The notes beneath the pieces are model-generated. The model worked only from the letters and a program-made list of their open reading frames with translations, searched no databases and was not told the DNA's origin. From Trifolium pratense (taxonomy: Eukaryota > Streptophyta > Magnoliopsida > Fabales > Fabaceae), in contig NC_060062.1 of the NCBI RefSeq assembly GCF_020283565.1, forward strand, positions 19,254,127-19,318,126: a stretch of DNA of 64,000 nt, given 5' to 3'. Position 1 is the first letter of the stretch. Every line of letters starts with the position of its first letter. This document shows positions 34,825 to 48,152 of the stretch, in pieces. Both the position numbers and the translations under genes were made by a program.

Positions 34825-37800
34825 ATGGAATCACAAGGTGATAACTAAATCACTTATCTCTTAATTCACGTTTCAATTTCAAACCAAATTAATTTAACCG
34901 TGCTTATTAATAATCACTTTTTGCTTATTAATCGCTTTTTCAGGTGGTTTAAGGGATACATCAGTTGTAGTCGTAACACTTGATTCCGACGAAGTATACA
35001 TCATCGTGAGTCTCTGCACACGAACAGATACACAAGTTATATATGTAGATCCAACAACCGGTATTCTTCGCCACGAATCGAAACGAGGATATGATCTATT
35101 CAATTCTCAAAAAGAAGCTCACGAATTTGTTACGAATGGATCGCGAAGCGGTTGTAAGAGTAGAATTCTTGGTAGAGCTATATTAGGTTACGCTGCTTTG
35201 GGAAATTTCGCTTTTCTTCTTATTGCTACGAGGTTAATTGCTAGTATTCCGAATTTGCCTGGTGGTGGTTGTGTGTATACGGTGGGTGAGAGTCAGTGGA
35301 TTAAGATTTCGTTGCAAAATGCGCAGTCGCAGGGGAAAGGTGAGGTGAAGAATATTTTGGAATTGACAGAGCTTGATATTGATGGGAAGCATTATTTTTG
35401 TGAGACTAGGGATATTACTCGCCCTTATCCTAGTCGAATGCCGGTTAATCAGCCTGATCCGGAGTTTGTTTGGAATGCTTGGTTTTCGAAACCCTTTGTT
35501 AATGTTGGGTTGCCTTCACATTGTGTTACTCTCTTGCAGGTTTTGTGATTTCTTCTTTTTACATTTCAATTTACATGCATATACATATAATGCATAGATA
35601 AGTGTACTTGCTTGCGGAGTTTCTTAAGTTCATTGTACTGGAGTTGTCAACTTGCTAATAAGCTCATCCAAACACAAGTAACATAATTAGGGCAGGGAAT
35701 TATTTATTTAGGGCCCGTGAGTAGGCAGGGCAATAAAACCCATACCCACGGGTACCCACCCAAACCATACCCGCTTTGACGGGAAAATCCGAGTTGGCTG
35801 GGTTTGGGTTTGGGTTTGGGTTTTCCCCGATTTCAAAAGATGGGTTTGGGGCGGGTAATGGGTACATTGATATCCACCCCAAACCCGTCCCCGAACCCGC
35901 CCCGCTTATACTAAAAATTAGATTTCACCTCTTTTAAATTAGAAACGCTTAACCAATCTCTTAAATTACGTTCATATATTTATTTTTTATTTTAATTTGA
36001 GTATTAAACAAACCATTTTCTCTATTTTTTTTTTCTTTGTTTAAAAAAATATTGTTGAGAGAATATAATTTTGGACATTTAACTTTTTTTTTAATAAAAA
36101 AATACTAAAATATAATCTAAATTAATGTGGAATGAGGCGTAATGGAGATACCCGAAACCCGATGGGGAGACCCGATCCCCGTTGGGTATGGGTTTGGGGT
36201 TATCATTTTTATCCCCGATCGAATTTGGGATGGGTTTGGGGAAACCCGAACTTTATGGGTTTGGGGAGGGCAAAACCCGTCCCCGCCCCGCCCCATTGCC
36301 ATGCCTGCCCGTGAGACTGTACGAGAGAGCTTATGAAAATAGCTTTATGCAAAGTTGACAACTTACTTCCGTAAGCTCTACGTGATGGTTTATGGCCCTG
36401 TTTGGATAAACAACTTATTTGCAGTTTATAAAATTAAATTAAATTGTTTTTGTATATGTTATAAGCTGTTTTCACAAGCTATCGCAGAGAACTTATGAAA
36501 ATTAGTTGAAAAAAGCATATTAAAAATGTCATAAGCTGTTTTTCTAAATTTTTCCAAACAGTCTCACAAAACTTGTGCTAGTAAATAAGCTCAATTAAGC
36601 CAATTCAAACAGGCCCATATGTAAACGCCTTATAGCTTATATGGAAACAATTTGAATTTTTTTTATATGTTGTTATAGAAATAGCTTATACACAAGAAAT
36701 TATATGATAAGTGCTTAATTAAGCTGTTTATCCAAAGAGGACCTTTTTCTCATTTACATTCTTGTTGCTGTTGCTAAATCTGTATATGATGATAATAGTA
36801 TCATAGCTCTGAAAATGGACAAAAGAATTCACGTGCCTTATGGAAATTGGAAGGTTTAGGATATGGTGTTTGTTAGTTTTGTGTTGGTTTGTAATTTTGT
36901 TGCTTTGCTCTGCTATCCTTCTGTCTGACATTTTTGATGTACGAATAACCTCCTACTAGGTATTTTTTGATAAATTTTTTATAGCAATGTTGTACAAAAG
37001 ATTATTCATATATAGCAATTAAGATGTGAAATTTACGTGTGTATTCTGTTGTCTCACTTGGTCTTGATGTGTAGGGGTTTGCAGAATGTCGAAGTTTTGG
37101 AAGTTCAGGTCAGCTAGAAGGTGTTGTTGCTCTTACAGCTCGTAGGAGCAGGTTACACCCTGGCACTCGATACTTGGCGAGGGGGCTAAATTCATGTTTC
37201 AGTACAGGTAAAGAAACCTATTATCAACTCTTGAGCTTAATCTCTTCATCTTATCGTTAATTGAGTAATTAACCTATAAAATTAGTAAATGTAGTCAGGG
37301 TAACACTAAGGAGATCATTTACCTTGACTTAGTCTTGTTTGATTATGATTTGCCAACACTTGGAACTTTAACAAGTGTTCAGATGTTCATTATGGTTTCA
37401 GTTGCTCTACTCCTTTTTGCTTCTTTGGATTTATACAAGAGTTTTCTTTTGCTGCCTACTGACATGCATTAACATCTTTCTTCATTTACCCGAATTGGGA
37501 TAAGCCTATCAATCACTTAGTCCACTCTAATTCTTATTTGCTTCCTGGATCACTCTAATCACTTCACACTACCACCTGCTTCACTCTAATTCATTGTTAC
37601 TATATTCTGTCTTTCTTTGATACTTTTAATAAATGTGTTCCCTTTGACAGGAAACGAAGTGGAATGCGAGCAACTCGTTTGGGTCCCTAAAAGAGCTGGT
37701 CAAAGTGTACCTTTTAACACATACGTGTGGCGAAGAGGAACAATTCCTATCTGGTGGGGTGCAGAACTGAAAATCACTGCTGCAGAAGCTGAAATTTATG

Positions 37801-39016
37801 TTTCAGATTGTGATCCTTATAAAGGAAGTGTGCAATATTATGAAAGACTGAGTAAGAGATACGATGCTCGGAATCTAAATATACGTGCTGGTGATAATTC
37901 AAATCGAAAAGCTTTGGTTCCTATTGTATGCATTAACTTGCTTCGAAATGGAGAAGGAAAGTCGGAGTGTATTTTGGTTCAACATTTTGAAGAGTCTTTA
38001 AACTTTATTAGATCAACTGGGAAGCTCCCCTATACTCGGGTCCATTTGATAAATTATGACTGGCATGCCAGTGTAAAATTAAAAGGTGAACAACAAACAA
38101 TTGAAGGGTTGTGGAAACTTCTAAAAGCACCCACTATATCCATAGGCATATCTGAAGGAGATTACTTGCCTTCGCGACAACGGATAAATGATTGCAGAGG
38201 TGAAGTCATCTGCAATGATGATTTTGAAGGTGCATTCTGCTTAAGAACACATCAAAATGGGACCGTTCGTTTTAATTGTGCCGATTCTCTGGACAGGACC
38301 AATGCTGCTAGTTTTTTCGGTTGCCTCCAAGTCTTCACAGAGCAATGTAGACGGCTGGGAATATCACTTGATAGTGATATGGCACTTGGTTATCATTCAA
38401 TGAATAATAACTATGGTGGATATGTTGCTCCACTGCCACCTGGATGGGAGAAGCGATCTGATGCGGTGACCGGAAAAACATATTTTATTGACCATAATAC
38501 CAGAACAACCACATGGATGCATCCATGTCCTGATAAACCATGGAAGAGATTTGATATGGCATTTGAGGAGTTTAAGAGATCAACAATTCTGTCTCCTGTA
38601 TCTCAACTAGCTGACCTTTTTCTACTTGCTGGTGATATTCATGCAACTCTTTACACCGGGTCTAAAGCAATGCACAGCCAAATACTTAACATATTCAACG
38701 AAGATTCAGGAAAGTTTAAACAGTTTTCTGCTGCACAGAATATGAAAATCACTCTGCAAAGACGATATAAGAATGCAATTGTGGATAGCTCTCGTCAAAA
38801 GCAGTTAGAAATGTTTCTCGGAATGAGGCTTTTCAAGCATCTTCCATCAATTTCTCTTCAACCTCTACATGTATGTGAGTTGTCAACTGTCAAAGTGATG
38901 GCTTTCTGTTTCTTTTTCATACATCAAGTGCCTAGCAATTGCAGTTTGATAATTTTCATGTTAGTTACTCAATCGTGTGTTCTTTCTCTTCTGACAACTC
39001 CTTAATTTATGTCACG

Positions 39017-39084
<68 letters not shown>

Positions 39085-42000
39085 GTTCTTCATCTATGCT
39101 TCTTCAGGATTTCACCCCTAATTGTTGATTTGTAAAACCATTTAGTACATTAGAATTTTTAATTTTTTTTAGTTGGAACATTTAAAACCTGTGGTTTTCA
39201 ATTGGAACAGTTGTCAATAACCGAGCTATCTGATTATCGTAGGTACCATCTCGGCCATCTGGTTTCTTTCTCAAGCCAGTTGCTAACTTATTTCCTATTT
39301 CTGGTAGTGAAGCTAGTCTTCTGAGTTTCAAGGGAAAAAATGTAGTCTGGGTATGTTCAATTGTTCTCTCATGATTGAGTTATTCTAATTTTTTTAAGTT
39401 TGGCGTATCTAATCTTACAAAATTGTATACCTTTCCCTTACACAGATTTCTCCACAGCCTGCCGATGTAGTTGAAATCTTTATATATCTTGGTGAGCCTT
39501 GCCATGTTTGTCAGCTTCTTCTCACAATATCCCATGGTGCAGATGATTCAACTTATCCATCAACAGTTGATGTACGGACAGGACGCCATTTAGACGGGCT
39601 TAAACTGGTTTTGGAGGTTTGTATTTGGCCTTCTCTGCTGTCTAATGCCTCGCAATATTCTTTGATGCTTTTTGTAATAGTATTGAAAGAGCTGGTCAGT
39701 TAATCATGCTAACTGAACAGGAAAAGAGTTTGTGCACATTTATGTTGTGTCAGACTGTCAGTTGTGAGCAAAACACAAATTTCTAAAGGAACAGTAAAAA
39801 ATCAATTTTGATTTTCAATTATTATTTTGAATGTCTAGTGTTACTTTAAAGTTTAAACTGTATATGATTTCCTTAGAGTGATATCTATTTATGTGAAATC
39901 CAAATTTAAAAATTTAATAAGCCATTATTTGCATGGCCGTAGTGACAGGCTGTTTACAACTTTCTGTTATGGAGCTTATTTTCTGAATATGTCTGACATT
40001 TGTTGGCAGGGTGCTTCTATACCACAGTGTGCAAGTGGGACTAACCTATTAATACCCTTACCTGGGGCAATCAGTGCAGAAGATATGGCTATAACTGGAG
40101 CAAACTCTCGTCTCCATGCCCAAGATACACCACCCTTGTCATTACTGTATGATTTTGAGGAGCTTGAGGGAGAGTGGGATTTCCTTTCGCGTGTTGTGGC
40201 ACTAACATTATATCCTACGGTATCTGGAAGAAAACCATTAACGCTGGGTGAGGTAGATATTTTAGAACATATCATATTGATGACAAGTCATGGCTTTACT
40301 AACTCCAGTGTTCTGTGGCATCTTAGATTTTCCTTGTGGACCGCATGAATTTAATGTGATTTTTTAATTTGCAAATAGAAAAGGCAACATGGTGCACAAA
40401 TGGCACATAATTAGCTGAATAAACACACCGGTAATCAGTGTTTGAATTTCATTTCTTTGGATAACCTTTTTACTTACAAAAATGTTGAGAGTCCTACCTC
40501 AACTAGAGATATGATCTAAGTAGTGCTTATAAGGTCTTTGATAGTTGTTGAAGTATTGAAATTTTAGATAAAAGGAGGAGAGAAAATAATAAGAGCTCTG
40601 AATATTATTAATAATGACTGAATAGTAGCGTGATACAAAAGACTCAATAGTCAATACTAATCCCTAGGGATACATAGACTCAACTCTAAATCAAGAACAA
40701 ATCATGACAATAGTAAGTAATATAAATTCTCTTGTGTGTGATATGAAGATATTACATTATCAAGATATTATAGAATATTTTCATACATCCAAACAAAAAA
40801 TGTTCTTCTTTTACCCATGATGACATTGGTATATATGGCATGGACCACCTCAAAGTGAGATCCATTTGGAGGTTTCTAGATTATAACGTATGTTGTGGAA
40901 ATCCATGATGAAATTAAAATTGTTGCCTCTTTCTCCCTGCCTGCCCCCTACAACGTGTGGTAAAATATCTTGTGCTTTCAAATTTAATAATAATGTTTTC
41001 TAGCCAAGTGGATTGTTGTTTGGGGTCGTTAAATTTGGTTATATGTTGATAATAAAAATGAAAAATTATTCCTTTTTGTAATGATTTATACTAGCATTTT
41101 TTTTTTCCGGCCTTATACAGAGCAGTTTTCCATTTAATGAACCATGAATATTTCTAAAATGTTTAGGTCGGAAAATCAATTTTTAAAATGTAAATTTTGG
41201 AACCAAATGTAGGCTACTTTCAGTATCCCTCCTCACTGCTTACCACAAGGCTAATGGTGGAATGCTTTATTACTTGCATACTTACTCTCTTCATCCATGT
41301 GCTGATTATTTCAATTGTTTCATTAATTTTTTCTTCTCTAATTATATTTTCTAGATAGGGATGTAACTTTTGTTTTAGTATAAATCTTTTATTTATGCTT
41401 ACATGATGTTGCGGTTTGGCTATAGATTGAAATCCTTGGAGTTTCTGTTCCTTGGAGGGATGCATTTACCAATGAAGGCCCGGGTGCAAAATTAACCGAT
41501 CATGTCAAGAAGTTCCAAGAGGAGCCTAATAATCCCTTTTTATCTGGTTCAGATATGAATCCATTTAATTCTTCATCCACTGAAAATGTGTCACCACCTA
41601 ATCAAAAAGGAACTTCTCCGGACTTTTTTATTGACCTCCTGTCTGGGAATGACCCACTTCCACACCCACTTGCGCAGCCAGTTACTGAAAATTTTGCCCA
41701 CAAGGAAAGTGACTCTCTTGATTTCTTGGACCAGAATGTTGAATATAATGGCCAAATTGATGGTAAAATTTCATCAGAAGATACAAAACATTCAGATACT
41801 ATCACCGAACAATATTTAAAATGCCTGAAATCTCTTGCAGGGCCGAATCTGGTATGTTATTATTTTGTTGATGTAGCTCTGAGCCATTATAAAATTGTTT
41901 TTCCCATCCAATATGATCACCTCCTAAATTTTTTTATTAATTTTATTCATTCCCTGGAAAGGTTTTTTCCTCTTGATGAATATTTATGCAATATTCAATT

Positions 42001-45000
42001 ATTATTGTTGTTGTTGAATGTTGATGGTTTTACCAAATATAGCTCATGACAAATATTATTCAAATGTATATGTTGCTGTCTTCTAGATCTTGGATATGGA
42101 TGAACTGGTTAACAAGTGGTTACTCTATTATTTAACATGATTTCTTAGTTACCGTTCGGATGTTCCCTCAGGTTGGCTTGTGTTGTGTGACTACTTAGGG
42201 GTTACAACCCCCCCAGCCAAAATTTGTTTAACCTGAATATTAAGTTATTTTTAGGCTCTTAAAATAGATTTTGTAATTTTGTTTTAGTATCTTAGTTTAA
42301 ATCTAATTCACGATATATATTTCCTATTTTTATAGCAAAGAAAGCTTGACTTCACTGAAGCCATGAAACTTGAAATAGAACGCCTAAAGTTGAATCTTTC
42401 TGCTGCTGAAAGAGATAAAGTCCTACTATCTGTTGGAATGGATCCTGCAACAATAAATCCTAATGCACTGCTTGATGAAGCTTACATGGGAAGATTATCT
42501 AAGGTTGCAAGCAATCTTGCCCTGCTTGGAGAAGCCTCTCTTGAAGATAAGCTTATTGCTGCAATTGGTCTTGGGACTGTTGATGATAATCCAATAGATT
42601 TCTGGAATATTATCAGAATTGGGGAAACCTGTTCAGGTGGTAAGTGTGAGGTGCGCGCTGAAATTAAAAAATCAGTTCATTCATCTAACATAGTGTCATC
42701 TGGTGAGGCTTCAGAGCCAGTATTCCTGTGTTCTCAATGTGAAAGGAAGGTTTGTAGAGTTTGCTGTGCTGGGAGAGGGGCACTTCTGCTTGGTGCATCA
42801 AGCCAAAGTGGCCCAGTTGACTTGCCTATAAACCGCTTATTAGCTCGGGATGGCATAATTTGTAAACGATGCTGCCAGGATATTGTGCTCGACACTCTGA
42901 TTTTGGACTATGTGAGGGTTCTGATTAGCTTAAGAAGAAAAGACCGTGTGGAAAAGGCTGCCTACAATGCTTTGAAGCAAATCATTGGGTCGTCATGGGA
43001 TTGTTTTCTGGAAAAAAATCAGGTCCCTGATAGACAGTCAGCTGGTAAAGCTTTGCAGCTGTTACTGAATGGATGTGAATCCCTGGCCGAGTTTCCTTTT
43101 GCCAGCTTTTTACACCCGGTATATATATTATTATTTAACTCAATATGTATTCTGATTTTAGGATATCCATCAATTTGTTTAATCCAGGAAATATGACATA
43201 AATAAAATCAGGCACGGATGGGTTTAGATGCCGATAATACTAACTATTTTGATTGGATGGTGATAGAAACCTGGTATTTTATTAGAAAAAAAAGAGATAA
43301 ACCCTAATGACAAATGTAGGACACTGTAGAACTTTGAGGTATGGGTCTACAGTGTTCTACATTTGTATTTGCCACATTGGGTATGGGTCTATGACTTCTA
43401 GGAGGTCTAGTCCCATTTTTGCACCTTATATATATGTAAATATAAATAACCACTAACCATGTAATTGCAGGTTGAAACAGCAGCAAATTCAGCTCCATTT
43501 TTGTCATTGCTTACTCCATTTAATTATGGTTCACGGTTATCATATTGGAAAGCTCCATCTAGTGTGACCTCTGTTGAATTTGGAATTGTCCTAGGTAACA
43601 TTTCTGATGTTAGTGGGGTTACATTGATAGTCAGCCCATGTGGCTACTCGATGGCTGATGCTCCAACTGTAAGTGACCATTTGTCATTTGCCTTATGCCC
43701 CTTTTTTATTGTTCATAAAATTTGGAAATAAGTTCTAGCATTGTGTTGGAACAGGTGCAAATTTGGGCAAGTAATAAAATACACAAGGAAGAAAGATCGT
43801 TAATGGGAAAATGGGATCTACAATCTATGATTAAAGGTTCCTCAGATTTATGTGGGCCAGAAAAGCCAGGAACAGAACATAAAGTGCCTAGACATGTGAA
43901 GTTTCTCTTCAAAAGTTCTATTCGGTGCCGCATAATTTGGATTAGTTTGCGCCTCCAGCGACCTGGTTCAAGTTCCATAAATATTGGAAGTGACTTCAAT
44001 CTGCTATCTCTTGACGAGAACCCTTTTGCACAGGAAACTCGACGGGCTTCTTTTGGAGGATCTGCTGAAAGCGAATCCTGTCTTCATGCCAAGAGGATTT
44101 TGGTGTTTGGGAACCCCATTAGAAAGGAAACGGATGTTAATCTTAATTCATATCAAAGCCCTGACAAGTTAAACTTGACAGGGTTTATGGAAAGAACTCC
44201 ACAGCTAAATAGATTCAAGGTAAACTCCATGCTATTTTGCTTAATCGTTTTTCGGTAACCATTTTGTTTTTAAAGTTATATCCATCTCAAAAACATATAT
44301 CAACTTCTGAACTTTTTAGGTTCCAATTGAGGCTGAAAGATTGATGGACAATGATCTGGTCCTGGAGCAGTATCTGTCTCCTGCTTCTCCTCTGCTCGCT
44401 GGGTTTCGTCTAGATGTCTTTAGTGCAATCAAGCCTCGGGTTACCCATTCACCTTTGTCAGATGTACACAACCCACATTTTTCTTCAATTTTTGATGACA
44501 GATACATCAATCCAGCTGTATTATACTTACAAGTTTCTGTTCTCCAGGTATTTACTGAAACATTATCGTATTACTTCTGTCACATTTCTCTGACATGGTT
44601 ATATCCATGGAGGTTCTCCTCCATCTGTTGCTAAGTTTTGGAAGAGCTCTTTTTCGTACCTATTTTCTTTGTTAGCCATAATCAGCTTGCTCTTTTTCAC
44701 TCTGTTTTCAAAGATTTGTAAAGAAAACATTGGACACAGATCTTTGTTTCCATTTTATACTGTTTTCTGTACAAATCTTTGAAAACAGTGAAAACAAGGT
44801 GACGGTTTTGTAATAATCAGCGAAAACAGAAAACATTTTCTGAAATCAAATAGACCAGAGTGGCCAGGCTCTTCTAATTAGCATTTTTTAGTTAATGTTG
44901 TTGGATAAGTTCTTAGGTTGGGTTAGTTAACTGTAGTAGCACAAGTAGGAAGTATCTAAATGAAGATAATGTATGTGAGTTTGGTTTGTTGGTTAGTGAG

Positions 45001-45472
45001 TTGCGGGGGGTGAGATCAGGCTCTCAAATTCCTGGAGACTTGACTTATAAGCCGTTCCTGCTCTTCTTTACTTTGGGTTCTGTTGGTCCAGGGTAGGAGG
45101 AACAACATTAAATAAAATTTCCTTGTTTCTTTTAATCTCTACATTCTGAACCAGTGGATATCAATAATCTGACGTTTGGACTGATTTCAGGAAAACCATA
45201 CCATGGTAATTATTGGCGAGTACCGATTACCAGAGGCCAGGGCTGGAACGCCAATGTACTTTGATTTTCCCAGACAGATACAAAGTCGCAGAATTTCATT
45301 CAAACTACTTGGAGATGTTGCCGCATTTACTGATGACCCATCAGAACAAGATGATTCTGGTACTAGAATTTCTCCATTGGCGGTAGGGCTATCTTTGTCC
45401 AATAGAATAAAGCTGTACTACTATGCCGATCCATACGACCTTGGTAAATGGGCTAGTCTTACAGCAGTTTAA
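34825..45472 (+). CDS. SAC9: SAC9-type phosphoinositide phosphatase with WW domain
   Basis: Thirteen exons: 34825-34837, 34944-35539, 37075-37207, 37651-38870, 39243-39350, 39446-39616, 40010-40252, 41426-41851, 42336-43118, 43471-43668, 43755-44219, 44320-44547 and 45191-45472. All join in frame to give 1621 aa, the usual SAC9 length. The SAC domain fills the N-terminal third; its CX5RT phosphatase motif CADSLDRT is at 457-464. A WW domain (LPPGWEKR ... TTTWMHP, about 508-540) follows directly, an arrangement specific to plant SAC9. Near 1070-1100 a cysteine cluster ([13 protein letters not shown]) may bind metal. In Arabidopsis SAC9 controls PI(4,5)P2 levels at the plasma membrane and endosomes and its loss gives constitutive stress responses. 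Exon 1 encodes only MESQ plus one base. Introns 2, 4, 9 and 12 hold transposons or inverted repeats. Confidence 0.95.
35722..36307. mobile_element. hAT-like non-autonomous element, 586 bp, in SAC9 intron 2
   Basis: CCCGTGAG is duplicated exactly at 35714-35721 and 36308-36315. The ends TAGGCAGGGCAAT and ATTGCCATGCCTG are imperfect inverted repeats. Subterminal GGGTTTGGGTT and CCCGCCCCG clusters match the style of the other two elements in this window. It lies 180 bases downstream of a SAC9 5' splice site. Confidence 0.88.
36394..36743. mobile_element. MITE with ~24-bp inverted ends in SAC9 intron 2
   Basis: GGCCCTGTTTGGATAAACAA at the left is mirrored by CTGTTTATCCAAAGAGGACC at the right. 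The interior has repeated AGCTTAT/ATAAGCT motifs. A related fragment ends at about 51385 in the HAD gene. No clear target duplication. Confidence 0.6.
39018..39079. repeat. (CT)n(GT)n(CT)n compound microsatellite in SAC9 intron 4
   Basis: Alternating TC, TG and TC blocks run for about 60 bases with no interruption. Confidence 0.95.
43310..43366. repeat. Near-perfect inverted repeat (hairpin) in SAC9 intron 9
   Basis: The arms ACAAATGTAGGACACTGTAG and CTACAGTGTTCTACATTTGT pair with one mismatch around a short loop of about 16 bases. Confidence 0.7.
44702..44789. repeat. Perfect 19-bp inverted repeat in SAC9 intron 12
   Basis: CTGTTTTCAAAGATTTGTA at 44702-44720 is the exact inverse of TACAAATCTTTGAAAACAG at 44771-44789. 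More GAAAAC/GTTTTC motifs flank it, suggesting a small MITE. Confidence 0.7.
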
Positions 45473-46182
45473 TCTTGTGTCAGTCCCAGCTTATTGGCAT
45501 TAATTGATTATGTAAAGCTTTTTCAAATTTTTGTTGTATCATGGTATGTAAAATTCATTCATTGATGTAATAATATTATAGGATTATGCTGTTAGGAACA
45601 TTAGCAATGTTATTTCTAGCCACTTTTGATTTAGCTTGGAAGTTGAGAGTTTCGTTTGAGGTTGAAGGTTCAATTTTATAAGTTTTAGTCTACCACGGAG
45701 GTGAATTTCATTTTTTTTTCCTCCACCCATTCTTCAATGTATTTGTTTCCCCTTTTTTATTTTATTTCCCAATATAGTACATGTACCCAAAATATAGTCA
45801 CTGGTTGGAATGATTATACATTTTATGTATATGTTAATTAATTAATTTTGAGTTCTTGCTGGATAATATTATGGTATTGATTTGTATGAGCTCTTGTACA
45901 TCTGGCAAATGAAAACAAACGGTGTGTTTCAATAAACAAAATCGTGAGCCATATATACAAAGTGAAGGCTAAGAGAGGGTCCACATTAGACAAAGTGATG
46001 GATCCTTATCTGGAACGAGCCAATTAACTTTCCACAATCAAATCCACATTTCATACCCAATCAATATCAACCACATGCTCGAGTCACAAAATAATCACCA
46101 AAACTCATCAGATTTTATTCAGTTTTAATCAATAAACATAGTAGTTCATTTGTCTATTCTGAAGGCTGAAACTAGTCAAATC
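45473..46182. other. Intergenic region, SAC9 3' flank and promoter of the next gene
   Basis: No coding sequence or clear repeat is seen. It is AT-rich, with a T-rich stretch near 45710-45770. Confidence 0.5.
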
Positions 46183-46785
46183 ATGGTTCATTTGCTCACA
46201 CCGACTCCTACCACTGCCGCAACAGCTCTCTCCACGAGACCCTGGAAGAGCCCCTCCCTATATTCTTGGAAAAATGGGTGCTTTAGCACTATAAGAGTGT
46301 GCTGCATTGGCAACCAATATCAACCTCAGGTCTCTAATCATGGTCAAGTTCTTCCTACTCGTGATGATCACACTCTGCATAGGAGGTATTTCCTCTCTAC
46401 TCTAAACAGCTGCATTAGTTACAATATTTTACAACTCTAAAAGTATTATCTTAACATGAATGATGATTCATTATTTGGCGTTGTAATTAATCTTGCACGC
46501 AGGGCATTAATGGGATTAAGTAGTGCAGTAGTGTTGGGATTGACTTGGAGCGATGGGCAAAGCGCAAGAGCAGCTGCTAGAAGGCCTCCACCTCCACCAC
46601 CAAAGGAGAAAAAAGATCCCAATGTGAGTGGTGTTCAGGCGAAAGTATTGGCTAGCAAGAAGAGAAAAGAAGCCCTTAAAGAAGAAGTTGCCAGGCTAAG
46701 AGAGAAAGGGAAGGTCATTAACAATAACATTAATAAAGAGCCACCTCCTCCTCCTGTAGTTGCACCAATTCGTGCACCTGAATAG
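46183..46785 (+). CDS. Small protein, predicted plastid / thylakoid-lumen targeted; function unknown
   Basis: Two exons, 46183-46385 and 46503-46785, give 161 aa. The first ~66 residues are Ser/Thr-rich with few acids, like a stroma-targeting transit peptide. Next come R67-R68 and a hydrophobic stretch ALMGLSSAVVLGLTW (69-83), then SARAAARR. A twin arginine before a hydrophobic core and an A-x-A-like site is the form of a lumen-targeting Tat signal. The mature part is short, with a proline run (PPPPPPKEKKDP), a charged helical segment rich in Lys/Glu (VLASKKRKEALKEEVARLRE), and a second proline run (PPPPPVV) near the end. I do not recognise a named family. An upstream in-frame start is not needed, as the ATG at 46183 is the first good methionine. 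Confidence 0.75.
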
Positions 46786-48152
46786 TTTTCAATTCTTAAC
46801 CCTTCCAATGTTACCTGCAAATCAAATGGTTGATAACAATGTTGTTGTATCACTATTTTGTTCCACCGAATATGGCTGTTTTTGCTTACATTTTTCTTTG
46901 GAGTGATAGGGCATTTGTGGTCAGCAGTACATGTACTTCATCATTTCAGGAGTACTCATGCTTCGTAGATTGTATGTTCACCAAAATTGTCTTAGTCGAA
47001 TTTTTGCATGTTAAGATATGAAGTGACAAATTAATGGCATATGTGACAAAACAATTTGAGAGATAAGTAACCATTTTAATAGATAATAGATTATTTTGAC
47101 ATTAAGTGACCATTTTTTCTCTAAACCCACGCTTAGTGTGTGTTTGGTTGAGCCGTGACTAGAATTGATTCTGATAGAATTGAGTTTGGTAGAATTGATT
47201 TATGTTTGGATAAATTAACATATAAGTGAAATTTCAAAGATAGATGAATTGATTCTTCATCTAATTTTTCATCGTTATTGTTTTGATCTGTTTTTTTCCC
47301 TCCTCGTCTATGAATTTTGGTTGAGATTTTAGTAAATTTTATTAATATTTTAATACTAAGCAACATTGTTCTTGCATTGCTTCGGAATGCAACTGACACA
47401 CAAAAATAAGCAATGAGAACGCCACGTCACTGCACTCCAATGTTGAAAATTTTGAGAGAGAGAACTTAAACCTCCACCTAGGCAACAAGCAACTAGCGTT
47501 GGAGTTGCTCTTATTGTAATTGGCATTGGAGTAAAATTGGTTAAAATTGCTTATGAATTGCTTAGATGCAATGTGGCAATTTGGACCCACAAAAAACAAC
47601 TTAAGCAACCATCTAAGTTCTCCTCATTGTAGATGCTCTAAATAGCTTAATTCTAGACAATTATATTTGGAATGATTAGATATTGTAGTTGTTCTGGTGA
47701 ACACTCAAAGGATGTTATATTATTAAATATATGAGAATAATATTACATAAGTTATCAAATATAGACTGATAAAAATATGTGTTGTTTTCCTTTACAATGA
47801 ACATGTGAAGCTATTTATAGGCTGCAAATCCCTTCTTCTCCAAGTTTGATCCCCTAGAACTTCGGCCACCACCGTCTTCTCCGGCGAACCAGCGCAAGAA
47901 TAGGGATGGTTATCTTTTCCTTCGTCCCCATGCTATGGAGGTTATGGGGGTGATGATTTCTTCCACGTGAAGTTAAGCAGTTGACCATTTAGGAAAAGAA
48001 GATATTTTGGGTGTGATTCAATGTTCAAAACCAGTTGGTGCCACATTGCTTCATCTCGCCACGTCATGTTGTTTCGCCATCTCGCCTACTGGGTCTTCAT
48101 AGATTACTTTGATTGGGCTTTGTTACTTTTGGACTTATTGAGCCTAACTAAT

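Noticed and set aside
35780..36260. GGGTTTGGGTTTGGG arrays as an interstitial telomere
   Set aside because: The unit is TTTGGG-like, not the plant TTTAGGG, and it lies symmetrically inside a hAT-like element with an 8-bp target duplication.
40500..40800. Possible solo LTR in SAC9 intron 7
   Set aside because: The stretch starts with TGTTGAAG and is repeat-like, but I see no matching CA end with a target duplication.
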